Assembly (NCBI GenBank): GCA_034401795.1
Contig: CM067369.1
Span: 184,337,881 to 184,401,880 of the forward strand
Source: Chaetoderma sp. LZ-2023a
Lineage: Eukaryota; Mollusca; Caudofoveata; Chaetodermatida; Chaetodermatidae
Length of the DNA: 64,000 bases
Direction: 5' to 3'
Shown: positions 44,580 through 59,677 of the stretch, piece after piece
Layout of the letters: each line of letters begins with the position of its first letter
Numbering within the stretch: position 1 is the first letter of the stretch
Notes under the pieces: model-generated
The model's database searches: none
Seen by the model: only the letters and a program-made list of their open reading frames with translations
Told to the model about the DNA's origin: nothing
Made by a program: the position numbers and the translations under genes

Positions 44580-46845
44580 GAGTGGTTGAGGAATGGAAGA
44601 CCTGGCGAACATGATAACATCTATGCTTAAAAGAGGAGAGAGTGCAAGGGAGACTTTTGTAGCAACTGCCGTGTCCAGTTAGCCAAAAAAAATGTTGAGG
44701 AGAAAGATAAAATTAAGGAGGGGGGGGGCAAGGCAGTAGGATCTAAAGCTGCTCCATGCGCTAGTGAAAAATCAATGGAAAAAGGTTAATGACATTTTGA
44801 CGGATCTGCTTCTAGGCCCGGTATCCTTTTAGGGAGAGCATATTATAGAAAGCTTTCACAGGGACTTTGCAACGCTAGCTACACCAATGGTAGAAGATGA
44901 GCATGAGAGTGATTACCATCATATGATCACTGATGAAGTTGAAGTCATGCAGCCGATAGCTAAAAATCAAGATGTGAGTGCAGGATCTATTGAGGAGCTA
45001 AATACAGCAGTATCCTCTATTAATAGGGGTAAGGCTCCTGATATCTACAACATGACAATTGAAAACATACTATTTGCATGCGAGGAATTCATGTTCATTC
45101 TCCTAAGCATTGTTAACAAAATGTTTTCAAGTGACACTGTTCCCGACATATTGAAGCTTGGCCTTTTGTCTCCAGTATTCAAGAACAAAGGGTCCCCAAA
45201 AGATATGGTGAACAATAGGGGCATTACTATGGTACCTACGTTCACACAAATCATTAAAGCCATACTGAAATTTCTGTTAAAGGGAAATATAGAAGCTACT
45301 GAAAGTGTATCCCAGAGAGTGGTTTCATCTGGCACTTCTTCAATGAATACAGCCTTGATTGCCAAAGAATTCTTTAGCGAATGTCAGGATACCAATTCAG
45401 TGGCCCATCTCATTCTACAAGATGCAAAATCAGCATTCGACGTGGTGGACTATGATCACTTGATGAGAAGACTGTTCCAAGCCAACATTCATGACAAGCA
45501 TTGGCTACTGGTAGATAGCCTACACAGATCAGGATCCAGTGTGGTTAAATGGGCTGGTTGCAGGTTCGAGTCCTTTTTGTTTGCTCAATGAGTGCTCAAG
45601 GTTCGGAGCCAGAATCGGTAACATACAATCGAACACGAGTACATGTGCAGATGACATAAGTTTCATGAGCACCAATGTGTTTTCTTATCAATATGGCCAG
45701 TAAATTTGCCAATGAGGAGCGATACAAACTGCAGCCTGCAAAGAGCATCTCTTTGCAGATACAACAAAAGGCTACTCGGATATCACCAGAATCAGATCAT
45801 GAATTTTCTCTGAATGGATTTGTTATGCCAGCCAAGAAATCTTTCAGTTCACCTCGGCATAACTAGGGCAAAAACTCTACGAGAAAATGCAGTACAGAAT
45901 GTGGATGAAAATATAAAAAAGGCGAGGGATGTATCATATAGACTCTTTCCTCAAGGATTTCATGGTCATAATGGTTTGGATCCTGTAACGACAATCCACC
46001 TATTCAGAACCTATAAAGCGCCAACTATGACTTATGGGCTAGAGCTGATTCTTCCAAATGCGACATAACTTAAGCAACTAGAGAGATACCAGAAGAAACT
46101 TCTAGCGTACTTGCTCTCACTTCCCAACTCTACTCCAGACCCAGCTGTGTACATATAACAAGTGTTCTGCCAGTGGAAGCACAAATTCATATGAAAGCCC
46201 TCAATTTCTGTAACAATGTAGGAAGCCAACCAGAGAGCAGCATAGAAAGGAAGCTTGCAAGAAGGCAGTCTGCAGTCAAAACACCTAGAAGTAACAGCTG
46301 GTTCTAAAACATAAATACAATATTGCAAAAAATGTAATCTTGAAGATGTTCCTGAGTACCTGGACTGTCCATTCACGAAAGAGAGATGGAAATCTTTTGT
46401 CAAGCCAGCTGTGCACCTATACTGGAAACAGTCTATTGTCGACCTGATACCATACTACAAAACCTTCAGATTGCTTAATCCTAAGGAATTTAGCCTTGGA
46501 AAATTGCACCCGGTTCTACAGTTTGGCTGCCAGTCTGCTAGAGCGGCCTTTCACATACCAGCCAAACTGAAGCACGTTCTGAAACAGTCGAGCACACCAT
46601 TGTCCAGTGTCAAGCCTTACAACATGTAAGAGCTTCGGTGTTTGTAGATCTTGATTCGTTCCTCCTACAGTTTCAAGGATTGAGGCTTAGTAGCTTCGAC
46701 CCAGAAGATTTAACTCAGATAATTGTAGACTACACAAAGTCCTTTCATAAGCCTGCCAAGCAATTCCATCAGTTTCATTGTAGGCGCCTAATCCATGTTC
46801 TACAGATATCCAGACATACCATATTAGAATCACTGCCATAGTGGA
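44580..46845 (+). pseudogene. Non-LTR retrotransposon reverse transcriptase, decayed
   Basis: The longest open piece (44833-45591) contains a linker plus the start of the RT domain: SINRGKAPD, LLSPVFKNKG and NNRGITMV (RT motifs 1-2), then ILQDAKSAFDVVDYDHLM (motif A, Asp present). It breaks after VVKWAG, where the QG and YADD region should follow: only TCADDI-like traces remain near 45645. Later pieces in other frames are HLGITRAKTLREN (45840), HGHNGLDPVTTIHLFRTYKA (45960-46020) and C-terminal segments to 46841. Domain order matches APE-type non-LTR elements; the exact clade is unsure. It has no endonuclease here and many indels, so it is dead. Confidence 0.75.
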
Positions 46846-47399
46846 TGGCCGGTCATCGCATACGATAACTAATGCATATCATTCTGCCATCCCAATCTAG
46901 ATATCTACCCTAACAGGTAGCCTACTGCCCTTCCTATAGCTCATCTCATTATTAGAAATCTCTAGGCCATTTCATTCTGATCACTACCTTATTTCAAGTT
47001 TTACTATAGTGTGCTTTGGAGTATTTTATCATAAGTTACCAGTCTTAGTAGTAACCATGTTAACTGGTATTGTTAATTGTTGACCTGTTTTTTATTGCAA
47101 ATACAGTCTTATTCCTACACACTTTTAATCAATTATTAACTGTTAATCCCTAAAACAATCACCCTACTGTCCTGTACAGTTAAGCTAGTTTACTATTTGT
47201 TGATCTGGTCCTTATTGGAAATACAGTCTTATTCCTACCCACTTTTAATCAATTGCAAACTGTTACTCCATGAATAGCTGTCCTGTACAGTTAAGCTAGT
47301 ACATTATTATTCACTAATTCTTGATCTGATCCTTATTGCAAATTGTCTTATTCCAACCCAATTTTAATCAACTATAATTGCTATTTACTCAACTATCCA
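46846..47399 (+). repeat. 3' region with ~115-bp tandem units
   Basis: About three units share TTGATCTG(G/A)TCCTTATTG, ACAGTCTTATTCCTACCCAC, TTTTAATCAATT and TGTCCTGTACAGTTAAGCTA. They directly follow the decayed RT and may be its 3' UTR. The last unit is split by the L2-like insertion; its CAGTTAAGCTAG part resumes at 49029. Confidence 0.65.
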
Positions 47400-47409
47400 G
47401 TTAATAATA

Positions 47410-47469
<60 letters not shown>

Positions 47470-49025
47470 AGCATTTGTTATCAATTTGACTAATTTTCAA
47501 AGGCGCTTCGGTATATATGTGATTTTAGTTTTTCTTTAAATTTCTCCCTAGAGCTTATCATTTTAATATCCAGCAATGCTGAAAGCTCTGTCTCTGATCG
47601 TGGAATGTTTAGCAGGTGTTGATCTGTAGAGCGAAGAGCACGGTGCGGATGGTGGGGCATAATGAGATCCTTCATGTATTCTGGAGCTTCGTCGTGCATG
47701 CATTTCCATGTTAGGAGGATAAGTTTGAAGTCAATTCGTTGACGGACAGGTAGCCAGTGGAGGTGTTTCAGTACAGGGGTTATGTGATCACGTTTCTTGA
47801 TCTTCATCAGGACACGGGCTGCAGAATTTTGAACCTGTTGTAACTTGTTCAGTGACTTTGCCGTTATACCATATAGTAGGCAGTTACCATTATCCAGACG
47901 TGATGCTATAAATGCATGGATAAGCGTTTCTGTTGTTTGATGTGTTAAAACAGTTCTTATTGAATTAATGTTTCTTAGATGGTAATATGCCGCTTTGCAA
48001 ATAGATGTTACCTGCGCATCCATATCCATAAACTGATCAAATATTACACCTAAATTTCTGGCCGATGGATTTGCCGTAATCAGACTGTTTACTAGTTGGA
48101 CTTCGGTAGTATGAACCTTACTACGTTGATGTTTTGTTGATATCACGAGGAACTCGGTTTTGTCTGGGTTTAGTTTAAGCTTGTTAAATGTCATCCACTG
48201 ACTAATGTCTGCAACACAATTCCGTACTTGTTCAAGAGCCATGGTCTCGTTTGTATGCACTTTGGGTTGGAATGTCAGGTAAAGCTGCGTATCATCTGCA
48301 TACATGTGGATCTGGCGATTATGTTGTTTCGCAATGTTTACAATAGGTGCAGAGTACACAGTGAAAAACTTCGGACCGAGAACTGAGCCTTGCGGTACAC
48401 CGTACTCTAACAGGACACTAGCGCTGGAGGAGTTGGAGATAGTCACAGCTTGGTGTCTGTCTGTGAGGTAGGACCTTACCCATGATAAGGCCGTTCCAGT
48501 TATGCCTATGCTTTTGTTCAATTGCGTGATTAAAATTTCATGATCGATCGTATCGAACGCAGCAGAGAGATCGAGTAAAACCAGGAAGACTGCATTGTGA
48601 TTGTCTAATGCGCGCAGAATGTCATTCTGGACCCTGACCATGGCGGTCTCTGTTCCATGGTGCTCTCTATAGGCTGACTGAAATTTTTCAGCCAGTTGGT
48701 ACTGCTGCATATGCTTAGATATACGATCTGCCACGACCTTTTCTACAAGCTTAGACAAGAATGAAAGGTTGGAAACTGGTCGGTAATTATTAAGGGTATC
48801 CAAGTCCAATGATGACTTTTTGAGCAACGGGGTCACTAAGACATTTTTCATGAGAGATGGAAAAACTCCATCAGCTAAGGACACATTCACGATTTTTGTG
48901 ATTATCGGTGCAAGGATTTGAAGATGGTGCTTAACTATTGTAGTTGGTATCGGATCGAGCGAACAAGTCTTGCTTGGCGAGGACATAATGATTTTAGAGA
49001 TTTCCTCCTCGGTTGTTACTTCCCT
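47400..49025 (-). mobile_element. L2/CR1-like non-LTR retrotransposon, 5'-truncated
   Basis: Minus-strand insertion with a (TTA)n tail (plus strand 47400-47468) only about 21 nt after the stop. The 5' end breaks off near 49022 inside the ORF, where VTTEEEISKI precedes the first Met. CAGTTAA flanks both ends (about 47398 and 49030), a plausible target duplication. Confidence 0.8.
47490..48986 (-). CDS. Reverse transcriptase, L2/CR1-like, uninterrupted frame
   Basis: 498 codons from the first Met with no stop or frameshift; the frame also continues upstream for a few codons to the truncation point, so the Met is not the true start. RT motifs in order: NNYRPVSNLSF (67-77), LLDLSAAFDTIDHEIL (137-152, catalytic Asp139), GVPQGSVLGP (196-205), MYADDTQLY (228-236, Asp231/232) and NKLKLNPDKTEFL (268-280). 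The C-terminus (HLHWLPVRQRIDFKLILLTW and beyond) is typical of L2/CR1-type ORF2. In a full element an APE endonuclease would precede it; here it is missing, so the copy cannot move by itself. The intact frame points to a recent insertion. Confidence 0.92.
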   Translation of the reverse strand: MSSPSKTCSLDPIPTTIVKHHLQILAPIITKIVNVSLADGVFPSLMKNVLVTPLLKKSSLDLDTLNNYRPVSNLSFLSKLVEKVVADRISKHMQQYQLAEKFQSAYREHHGTETAMVRVQNDILRALDNHNAVFLVLLDLSAAFDTIDHEILITQLNKSIGITGTALSWVRSYLTDRHQAVTISNSSSASVLLEYGVPQGSVLGPKFFTVYSAPIVNIAKQHNRQIHMYADDTQLYLTFQPKVHTNETMALEQVRNCVADISQWMTFNKLKLNPDKTEFLVISTKHQRSKVHTTEVQLVNSLITANPSARNLGVIFDQFMDMDAQVTSICKAAYYHLRNINSIRTVLTHQTTETLIHAFIASRLDNGNCLLYGITAKSLNKLQQVQNSAARVLMKIKKRDHITPVLKHLHWLPVRQRIDFKLILLTWKCMHDEAPEYMKDLIMPHHPHRALRSTDQHLLNIPRSETELSALLDIKMISSREKFKEKLKSHIYRSAFEN

Positions 49026-49478
49026 GTACAGTTAAGCTAGTATATTATCATGGCTGCATTGGCGTCCAAAGTGTACATATAATATGTAGTCAAAATGGTA
49101 TTGTGCAGTAAATAAAAATCCTAAAATCTGAACTTACTAGGCTATCAAGTCATTTATGCATCCGTGCAGTTTTCCTATGAAGGAGGTAAAGATAAAACAA
49201 GAACACGATTGGATTTTTCATCGTCGTGACGTAGCTAAAGCATATTGATTGACATCAGCTAATGTGAGACATATTTGATTATAACATCACATACTTGAGT
49301 GACATATCGGATCCCTCAATTGTCTTTAAAGATAGGGGAGAGACGTGGCGTGTAGTTCTACATGCTGTAAGAATATTGCTGCTGCCTCAGATAATATATG
49401 TACCAGCAGCCCAGCAATCGTACAATCAGTAGGTTTGGTGATGGTTGATTCCTCGGCATCTGAATTAAATACTTATCA
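49026..49478. other. Remainder of interrupted repeat, then F1 scrap
   Basis: CAGTTAAGCTAGTATATTAT continues the 47.0-47.4 kb units. AATAAAAATCCTAAAATCTG may be that element's tail. At 49250-49322, GATTATAACATCACATACTT and GGATCCCTCAATT resemble an F1 3' end. Confidence 0.4.
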
Positions 49479-49861
49479 ATAGAGGAATCCAATTTGCTAA
49501 TCAAGTATATGACGTCATAATGAATTGCCTCACATGCAGGCTAACGCCACTATGCCACAATCAACTACGTCTTGAATGGAGTATCTAAGTCCGTCAGGAA
49601 GTGCTTAATAGTCGGTAAAGTTGTACAAATTGTATGTCTTTACTATTTAATACACATTTCGTTGAATATGTTGAAACTAATTTGACAGGCTTATGGCAGC
49701 AACAGCACTCAGTCAAATTAGTTTCAAAATATTCAACAGCTTACCTGTATAGTTTTCTCGAAATTCAGATTCATGGAGTTCAGCGTTCGATCGATCCCAA
49801 GTCCCAACATGGACAAAGCTAGGAATGTGTGGGGCATGGTTAAAACTAGATTCATCCATTC
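49479..49861 (-). repeat. F1 CRE-MITE
   Basis: GAGGAATCCAATTTGCTAAT, TGACGTCATAATGAATTGCC, a one-sided hairpin (TTTGACAGGCTTATGGCAG / CAACAGCACTCAGTCAAATT), ATCGATCCCAAG, GTGGGGCATGG and AGATTCATCCATT. Confidence 0.85.
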
Positions 49862-49879
49862 AGCATTCTTTGCCATTCT

Positions 49880-51960
49880 CATTTTCACAAGGACCTATCA
49901 GCTTTCTAGGGGGAGAAAGATGACACCTCCACGCCGGTCTCCTCTGTAAGTACCAACTTTTGTTGGGAAACTAAGTCATCAAGGATTGCAGGCTGACATC
50001 CGCATACAGAGGCAACTCTGATTATGTCTAACCTTCTTCAAACAAGAAACTGTGCTTGTCATCCTCGGACGGCGCGATCTTCCCAGGAGCTTACCATAGC
50101 TATATGGAATGTACGTGGTCTGAGTGCAACATCAAAGAAGCAAACAATAGGTGCAGACTGTGAACACTATAACATCGATATTACATGCATTCAAGAGACT
50201 AAAGTAGCTAAATACTCAGAGAAGCAACTACAGACAGGCCATAAGCTAGTGCTCATGGAGCAAAACACGCCACATACCGGGGTTTAAGCTTCGTAATCGG
50301 ACCAAGGGTCTTGGACCATGTCATGAGCTATGGATACGTCAGTGATCGCCTTGCATTCATCGACCTGGCTATACCTACGCGAAAACACACCATGACTGAG
50401 TGTCGCATTGTCAACGCATGTGGCCCAACTACTGAAAAAGCTGAAGAGAATCCGGCAATATTAGATTCCTTCTATGCAGAACTGAGCTCCGCCATAATAC
50501 TCCAAGCTAGATGGCAACTGTTCGTGTGTGGAGATTTCAACTCCAAGCTGGGTAAACTCGGAATTGCGGACAAAAGTTCAGGACTTGGCTTATGCATGGG
50601 ATCATATGGAGAGGGCACACGCAAAAGCAATGGAGATGCACCAGTGGCATTCCTTAGTTCCAATGGCCTATTTGCCACAAACACGGCTTTCAAACATCCA
50701 TGCTGAATTAACTGCACATATTTCTTACCGGATCTTTCATTACGCAGGCATCTTCAGTAAGAACCATCTTTCGGGGAAACGAACGTCATCAGAGCTTTCG
50801 AGCTAGCATCCGCATTCATAGGGAACTTTGTGATTATGTCTTCATATGACCCATGTCTACCTAAACCACAAATACAATACCAGCCAAAGGGGGGTAAAGT
50901 CACATACGGCCTACCCAAGCTTGTCAGCGACACCAACTCTCAAATATCATACAAAAAGGCCGTTGTGCAGCAGATAGCTACACATCGGCCTCAGAATCAA
51001 ACGATGCCTGAACTAAAATACTCAAATGTATAGAATCATCAGCCCACAACACCATATGAGTTGTCAAAACAACACCAGGACTATGTATACTGGTGGCCCT
51101 GTGGTAGTCAGGCTATCAGCAGAGCATTTAATGCACTAAATCGGCACATCTCTCCAAGTGACCAAAATGAAGACCGCACCACACACCACAGAGAATGCAA
51201 TAACATTCCAGGCCACATCAGTGAATGTTTAAAGCATCTTGCTATCCAGCAAGCAGAGCCACTAGCAGAAGAAAGCACTGCCGTGGACAACTGTCATAAA
51301 ATGTTACTGACAGCTGAATACTCACCACCACTCACTGTTCACAACTTTGAAGGACATTTTATTGGCACTGACTTGGTCAGACGGAATGCAATTCGAGAAT
51401 GGTTCAGGGAACCATCACTGACCCAGATCGTGAGCCCTTGAAATCGTTTACATGTGACCCTAGACCATCACTAACAACAACTGAAATATCTGAACTTGAC
51501 AAGGCATTCAAAGCCCTGGAAAACGGGCGTGCATCTGGACCCAATGACATGCGCAATGAACTATTCAGATGTGCAAGTGACATCTCAAAACAGATCACAC
51601 ACTTTAGCCTTTATGCACCATCTTTCCATCGATGCTGTACGCCAAATATACGTTATTGCGCTACCTAAGCCAAAGAAGAAACCCGGCTGCCAGCCAATGT
51701 GTGTCTCATTGCACTATTCAAACAACATATGGAAATCCTATCCAATGTTACCCGATGTTGCATCCGAGACACTATCGATGACTTCACTGGATCCTGTCAG
51801 AGCAGCTTTAAATGCAGACGCAGCTGCGCAGACATTGTATGGGCTCAGCGCATGCATGGGTTAGTAGTCATATCCAAACACTGGTGTATCTACAGAATGG
51901 ACATTGGCATGTCACGAGTCCTCGTCTGTTTGGGTAAAAGGAATGACTAGCCAACCTGGA
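49880..51960 (+). pseudogene. APE-type non-LTR retrotransposon, decayed (endonuclease, linker, RT start)
   Basis: Endonuclease start at 50090-50210: IAIWNVRGLSATSKK and NIDITCIQETKVAKY (the Asn and Glu catalytic motifs). Middle at 50420-50700: VNACGPTTEKAEENPAIL, LFVCGDFNSKLGKLG (the GDFN motif) and GSYGEGTRKSNGD. The last SDH part is replaced by other sequence. The linker is at 50830-51440, then ALENGRASGPNDMRNELF (51500-51570, RT motif 1 region) and PKPKKKPGCQP and CADIVWAQRM traces to about 51860, in different frames. No YADD motif is found. At least five frame breaks. About 80 bp (CATCCGCAT...TGATTATGTC) occurs at both 49947-50030 and 50757-50840. Confidence 0.75.
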
Positions 51961-52056
51961 ACCAGTAAATGCCACACCAGGCTATTCCATGGCTGCCCCT
52001 ATGGATGGCTGTACTCAATGCATACACGGATGGCAGGAATGTCTAAGACACGATTT

Positions 52057-52082
52057 GCCCCCCCCCCCCCCCCACCCCTCCC
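52057..52082. repeat. Poly-C tract
   Basis: CCCCCCCCCCCCCCCACCCC run. Confidence 0.95.
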
Positions 52083-52653
52083 TCTGCGTAATCGTAAGCC
52101 TACTGAGAGTACGCCCATAATGGACCGGTTTTCTTTCATAGAGTAGGACATGGTCAAGTTCACGTGATGCTGGTGACTGAGTTGGTACTTTTAGGTTGTA
52201 TATATGATCTGTGACGACTATTGCTACCATATGAGCGGGAGATCACATGTAAAAATCGTATTTCCATACAAACACATTAGCTTATGCCATCCGCAACATG
52301 TTTGGTCTCTAAATCCGCTACAATATAAGTAGACAGATTCACATCAAATCTTGCTGGCTTTCTTGTCAATTTCAGAAATGAGTTACTTAAGGTCAAGTAT
52401 AAAAGTGTAGGGGATATTCGTAATCGAAATTTACACTTATGCAATTTTATAACACTTAAAGTTTAGATAATTGTAATTGTTAATATGATTATATTATAAT
52501 CAATATAGATTTCATTAGTTTATAATATGCATGGAGTCTATTTTGATTATTTTATTAATTATGGTAGGGTTTCCTATACGACATGCATCTACACGATCCA
52601 GACATATCACAATGCATTGTATGTGTGTATGTGTGAGCGCGTGCGCGCATGCA

Positions 52654-52689
<36 letters not shown>

Positions 52690-53145
52690 TGTTTATGTTA
52701 GAAACACCACCCTGGCAGGCATTCGGTGGTTGGCCTTTGTAAGTGCTTGTCGCACATTAGCGAAATGTGTGATATAGGCAGCCATCGCCTCACTTTGTAC
52801 ATATGTCTGTGCCAGCCCTATACACCGGTACAGCCATGTGAATGAAAACGTACGTGCATCATGAACGCTAGAGTTTTTACAGTAAATGATGCCTGAAAGC
52901 CACAGAAGAGTCATCACTTGGAAACGTCAGTAAGCATTGGCATCATCTCGGTTTCTAGGCCCATCATAAGTTAATCAGTCATCAGAACATTTAGAGTTCT
53001 TGCTTTTCTGGTTATAAATAAGCTTAGGCCAGTTAGAAAGTCACCAATCAATTACAATATAAACTTTCATACAGAAATCACTCGATGGCTTTGGGTGATC
53101 ATAATCATCAACCGCATGCGATATGATACTTCATGATGTAACTAT
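52083..53145. other. No gene; (GTGC)n tract
   Basis: A (GTGC)n run of about 45 bp lies at 52645-52690. The rest is AT-rich without recognised features. Confidence 0.4.
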
Positions 53146-53149
53146 TGCC

Positions 53150-53275
53150 CAGCTCCTGGTCATTATAGTCAGTAGCCAGGCCTCCAGCTCCTGGTCATCT
53201 TTGTCAGTAGCCAGGTTTCTAGCTACTGGTTAATGTAGTCATGGGCCAGATCTCCAGCTTCTTGCCATTTGCAGA
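53150..53275. repeat. ~44-bp tandem repeat, about three copies
   Basis: CCAGCTCCTGGTCATTATAG, TCAGTAGCCAGGCCT repeats with drift (CCAGCTCCTGGTCATCTTTG, TAGCTACTGGTTAATGTAG). Confidence 0.75.
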
Positions 53276-54120
53276 TCTATTATAACGTTAGCTTTTGGCA
53301 GTTCATGGCCAGTTATATGCAACCTTTCAGATTTGCCTGCATCAGTATATAAATCTCGGTCACGGTTTTATTATTTGTGTCGCATGTTCGCATGGATGCA
53401 CCCACATCTATCCGTCAATTTCTTTTCAATTTCATAACTCATTGTGATCGTCTTCGTCATCTGGACCCTTTCGTCTTCAAGTCACAAGAAAATGACTGAT
53501 TCCATCGAATATGTATAACAACTATACTGCATTCAGGTCGTATATTATTGATTTATTATATTTCGATTCTATATTAATTGTTGATATAGTTATTAACATG
53601 TCAGTCAGATTGATATTTCAAATTTAGATTCTTAACCAAGAACTATTAGTCCTAAATTTTAACTGACATATAATCATATATGCTGTTACAAAGTCAAGAG
53701 ATTATCTAATGGTCCATATCCATCCTAGGTTCTAAATGATTCATTAGTCATAGTGGTCTACATTGACCAGATCGAATAGCCATCATGTTCAACTTGGATA
53801 GGGGATGTACCCGGATCTCATCTTCAAATATCTGACAGCATTTATGATTCTGAAGTAAATTAAACTGTCTGTGATATTATTTGAGGATTGATAGAAGTGA
53901 CATTGACAGAAGAATTGCCTTGATGTGATTAATATCAAAATTCAAAGAACGAACAGGGATTGGATCAGCCAGGATCAGTCAGCTACAGTCTAGATATAAC
54001 TTCGTCAGTATAGGGTTCTTGTTTCTTTGAAATTGGTTTTATCGATATTCAACAGAAGTAACTTCAATAGAGGGATTCCGCGATTATTTCAATCACAGAT
54101 TCTGAAACCATTTTTCAATA
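53276..54120. other. No recognised feature
   Basis: AT-rich unique-looking sequence. Confidence 0.35.
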
Positions 54121-54123
54121 GAA

Positions 54124-55160
<1,037 letters not shown>

Positions 55161-55162
55161 TG

Positions 55163-55173
55163 CTCTACTATCT

Positions 55174-55230
<57 letters not shown>

Positions 55231-55352
55231 ACGTGGAACTTCTGAGACAAACCACTCAAAGTGGGACGTCATTTATATAGTTCACAGCGCGCAAACCTCT
55301 TTTGTGAAAAGCTGCTAAAGTAATAGTGGCCAAATAACAGCCTAAATTCTCT

Positions 55353-55415
<63 letters not shown>

Positions 55416-55535
55416 ATGTGGAACTTCTGAGACAAGCCACTCAAAGTGGGACGTCATTTATATAGTTCACAGCGCGAAAACCTCTTTTGTGAAAAGCTGC
55501 TAAAGTAATAGCGGCCAAATAACAGCCTAAATTCT
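55163..55535. repeat. Tandem duplication of a ~186-bp unit containing (GA)n
   Basis: Each unit: CTGAGACAGAGAG then (GA)n, GCGCAA(C/T)GTGGAACTTCTG, AGACAA(A/G)CCACTCAAAGTGG, GACGTCATTTATATAGTTCA, CAGCGCG(C/A)AAACCTCTTTTG and GGCCAAATAACAGCCTAAAT. The two copies differ at only a few bases, so the duplication is recent. Confidence 0.93.
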
Positions 55536-58070
<2,535 letters not shown>

Positions 58071-58072
58071 TT

Positions 58073-58306
58073 GCTGACAGAGGCGCTGCCAACGGCACAA
58101 CCACAGAAGCTCCCGCCACATAAACCACCACCAACGCTACCACCATAGGAATCACCGCTACAGAAATCAACACTACAGGAACCACTACCGCCTCCATAGC
58201 TCCTGCGACAACAGTCGTCGTCACATCACAGACCACTTCTGCTGCGCAGACTGCTTCTGCCAGAACGAATGTTCACATCAACTCGACCCACCTCCGCTCC
58301 GACTAA
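58073..58306 (+). pseudogene. Thr/Ser-rich (mucin-like) coding remnant
   Basis: One frame from 58073 reads GTTTEAPAT, a TAA at 58121, then TTTNATTIGITATEINTTG, TTTASIAPATT and TSQTTSAAQTASA to a TAA at 58304. The threonine density is far above background and the ACC/ACA/ACT codons are varied, unlike a simple repeat. With one in-frame stop it is either a decayed mucin-like exon or an ORF1-type leader of the nearby retroelement. Confidence 0.3.
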
Positions 58307-58815
58307 TGAGGTAGTAGACTATATACAGAGGTAGATCGTATGCCAATGACGATGGATAGATGGTAGCTCCAAGCCCCGACCTCTCACCAACAGACAGTGG
58401 AGACAAGGCCGGTTCCCCGACTGCCGGGGGAAAACCCAGTCCTCCAGTTGCATCGAATTCAGGCACATTGCCATGTCAGAAATGTCCGGCCAGACCTAGG
58501 CGTCTCCAAGGGAAAGGCTGACTGATCCAGTCAGCAAACGAGTGTGGGGCAGCCCCAACCTCGCATCCAGGGGATGGCATCACACGCCGCGAAACCACCC
58601 AGGTACCTGATAGTTGTTCCTGAGGACTCGCGAGCATGGACAGCCTCCACCACAGAGGACCGACCATGCCCGACTGGCAACCCGGCCTGGAGCTTGAGGG
58701 ACTCGAAGGAGAGGATAACTTGCATGACGACCGGCCACCGAGTCCCCTCGGATGGGGACAGGCGCAGGACGGCGGCTGTCCAGCCACACTTCGACACATT
58801 TAAATGCTCAACACC
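58307..58815. other. GC-rich, unidentified
   Basis: Long overlapping frames on both strands (minus 58531-58965, 144 codons; plus 58544-58828, 94 codons) with no domain I can name. They precede the RT remnant and may be its decayed N-terminal part. Confidence 0.25.
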
Positions 58816-58824
58816 AGGCCAGCT

Positions 58825-59590
58825 GTAATGAAGATGAGCTACGACTAGTAGCCTACTAGTTGCAGACACCAAGCTGAGAGTACGAGTCAAGACAGGGAGG
58901 TCTGCAAATCTTCCACCATTTATCGACTCCCCACATGGAGATGGTCCATCCCCTGTGATCTTCACCTGCTACCTTGCTGCACCATTGAATCGTGTGCGGG
59001 AAAAGATCAAACACCACCTTGTCCATACTGGGAATGCCGTTATAGATGGAATAAGCCAATGATGTGGACTTCATAGACGAGGAGAGGAATCCGCTTGGCG
59101 AACTACTCCCAATAGCTGCATGTCAACTAAAAAATGAGAATCTCTTTATGAATGAACCCTAAACAGAGTTCACTCACACATACCTACCGACAAATCATGA
59201 AGCTTAAAAAATGACGAGCCACTTCTTGGCGTCTACCCATGGGAGAGATAAAAGGCAAAATCCTGGGCTCACTGCTCTGCAGTGGTTCTGGCATTGCAGT
59301 ACGCTGCGCCATAGGAAACATATCTTGCCAGTTCTTTTGGAAGCTGCGGATTTGTCACAGACACCCTTGACAAAAAGACTACGTTTGTACAACGCAACCT
59401 GTGTATCCTTGTCAGTCCTTGATGCTGTACAATTACAACAACCGGACAGCTCAAAATACACCTCTAGACAAGCCTGATGCCTGCCACCGCACCCCGTCCC
59501 AGCATCATCATGTGACACGGATGGCTGGACATCGACCAATTTCCAATGATGCACCATATAATACCTGCAATACCTCGCTGCTGGCCGTAA
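58825..59590 (+). pseudogene. Reverse transcriptase remnant, second type
   Basis: NEDELRLVAY (58830-58855), a frame change, then ADTKLRVRVKTGRS and SPHGDGPSPVIFTCYLAAPL (58925-58990). The last matches the RT (Q)GDxLSPxLFxxYL motif with Gln changed to His. After a stop and further shifts, LGSLLCSGSGIAVRCAIGNI (about 59260-59310), KRLRLYNATCVS (59375) and LDKPDACHRTP (59465) match the segment after the RT core of non-LTR elements. The YADD segment is not preserved. The family is distinct from the three other RTs in this window. Confidence 0.6.
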
Positions 59591-59677
59591 AAGTCGATCG
59601 ATCTGAACACTGACAAAGTGATGGTGGAGCTTATCTAGAGATGGGCGGGGTATAGCTAAAACCTGATTCCTCCATTA
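59590..59677 (-). repeat. F1 MITE 5' end fragment
   Basis: TCGATCGATCTGAAC, GTGGAGCTTATCTAGAGATG, GGCGGGGTATAGC and CTGATTCCTCCATT. It abuts the end of the RT remnant. Confidence 0.8.

Noticed and set aside
45555..45575. GGTTCGAGTCC, a perfect tRNA/SINE B-box match
   Set aside because: It lies in the decaying RT frame (after VVKWAG) with no matching A box or cloverleaf around it.
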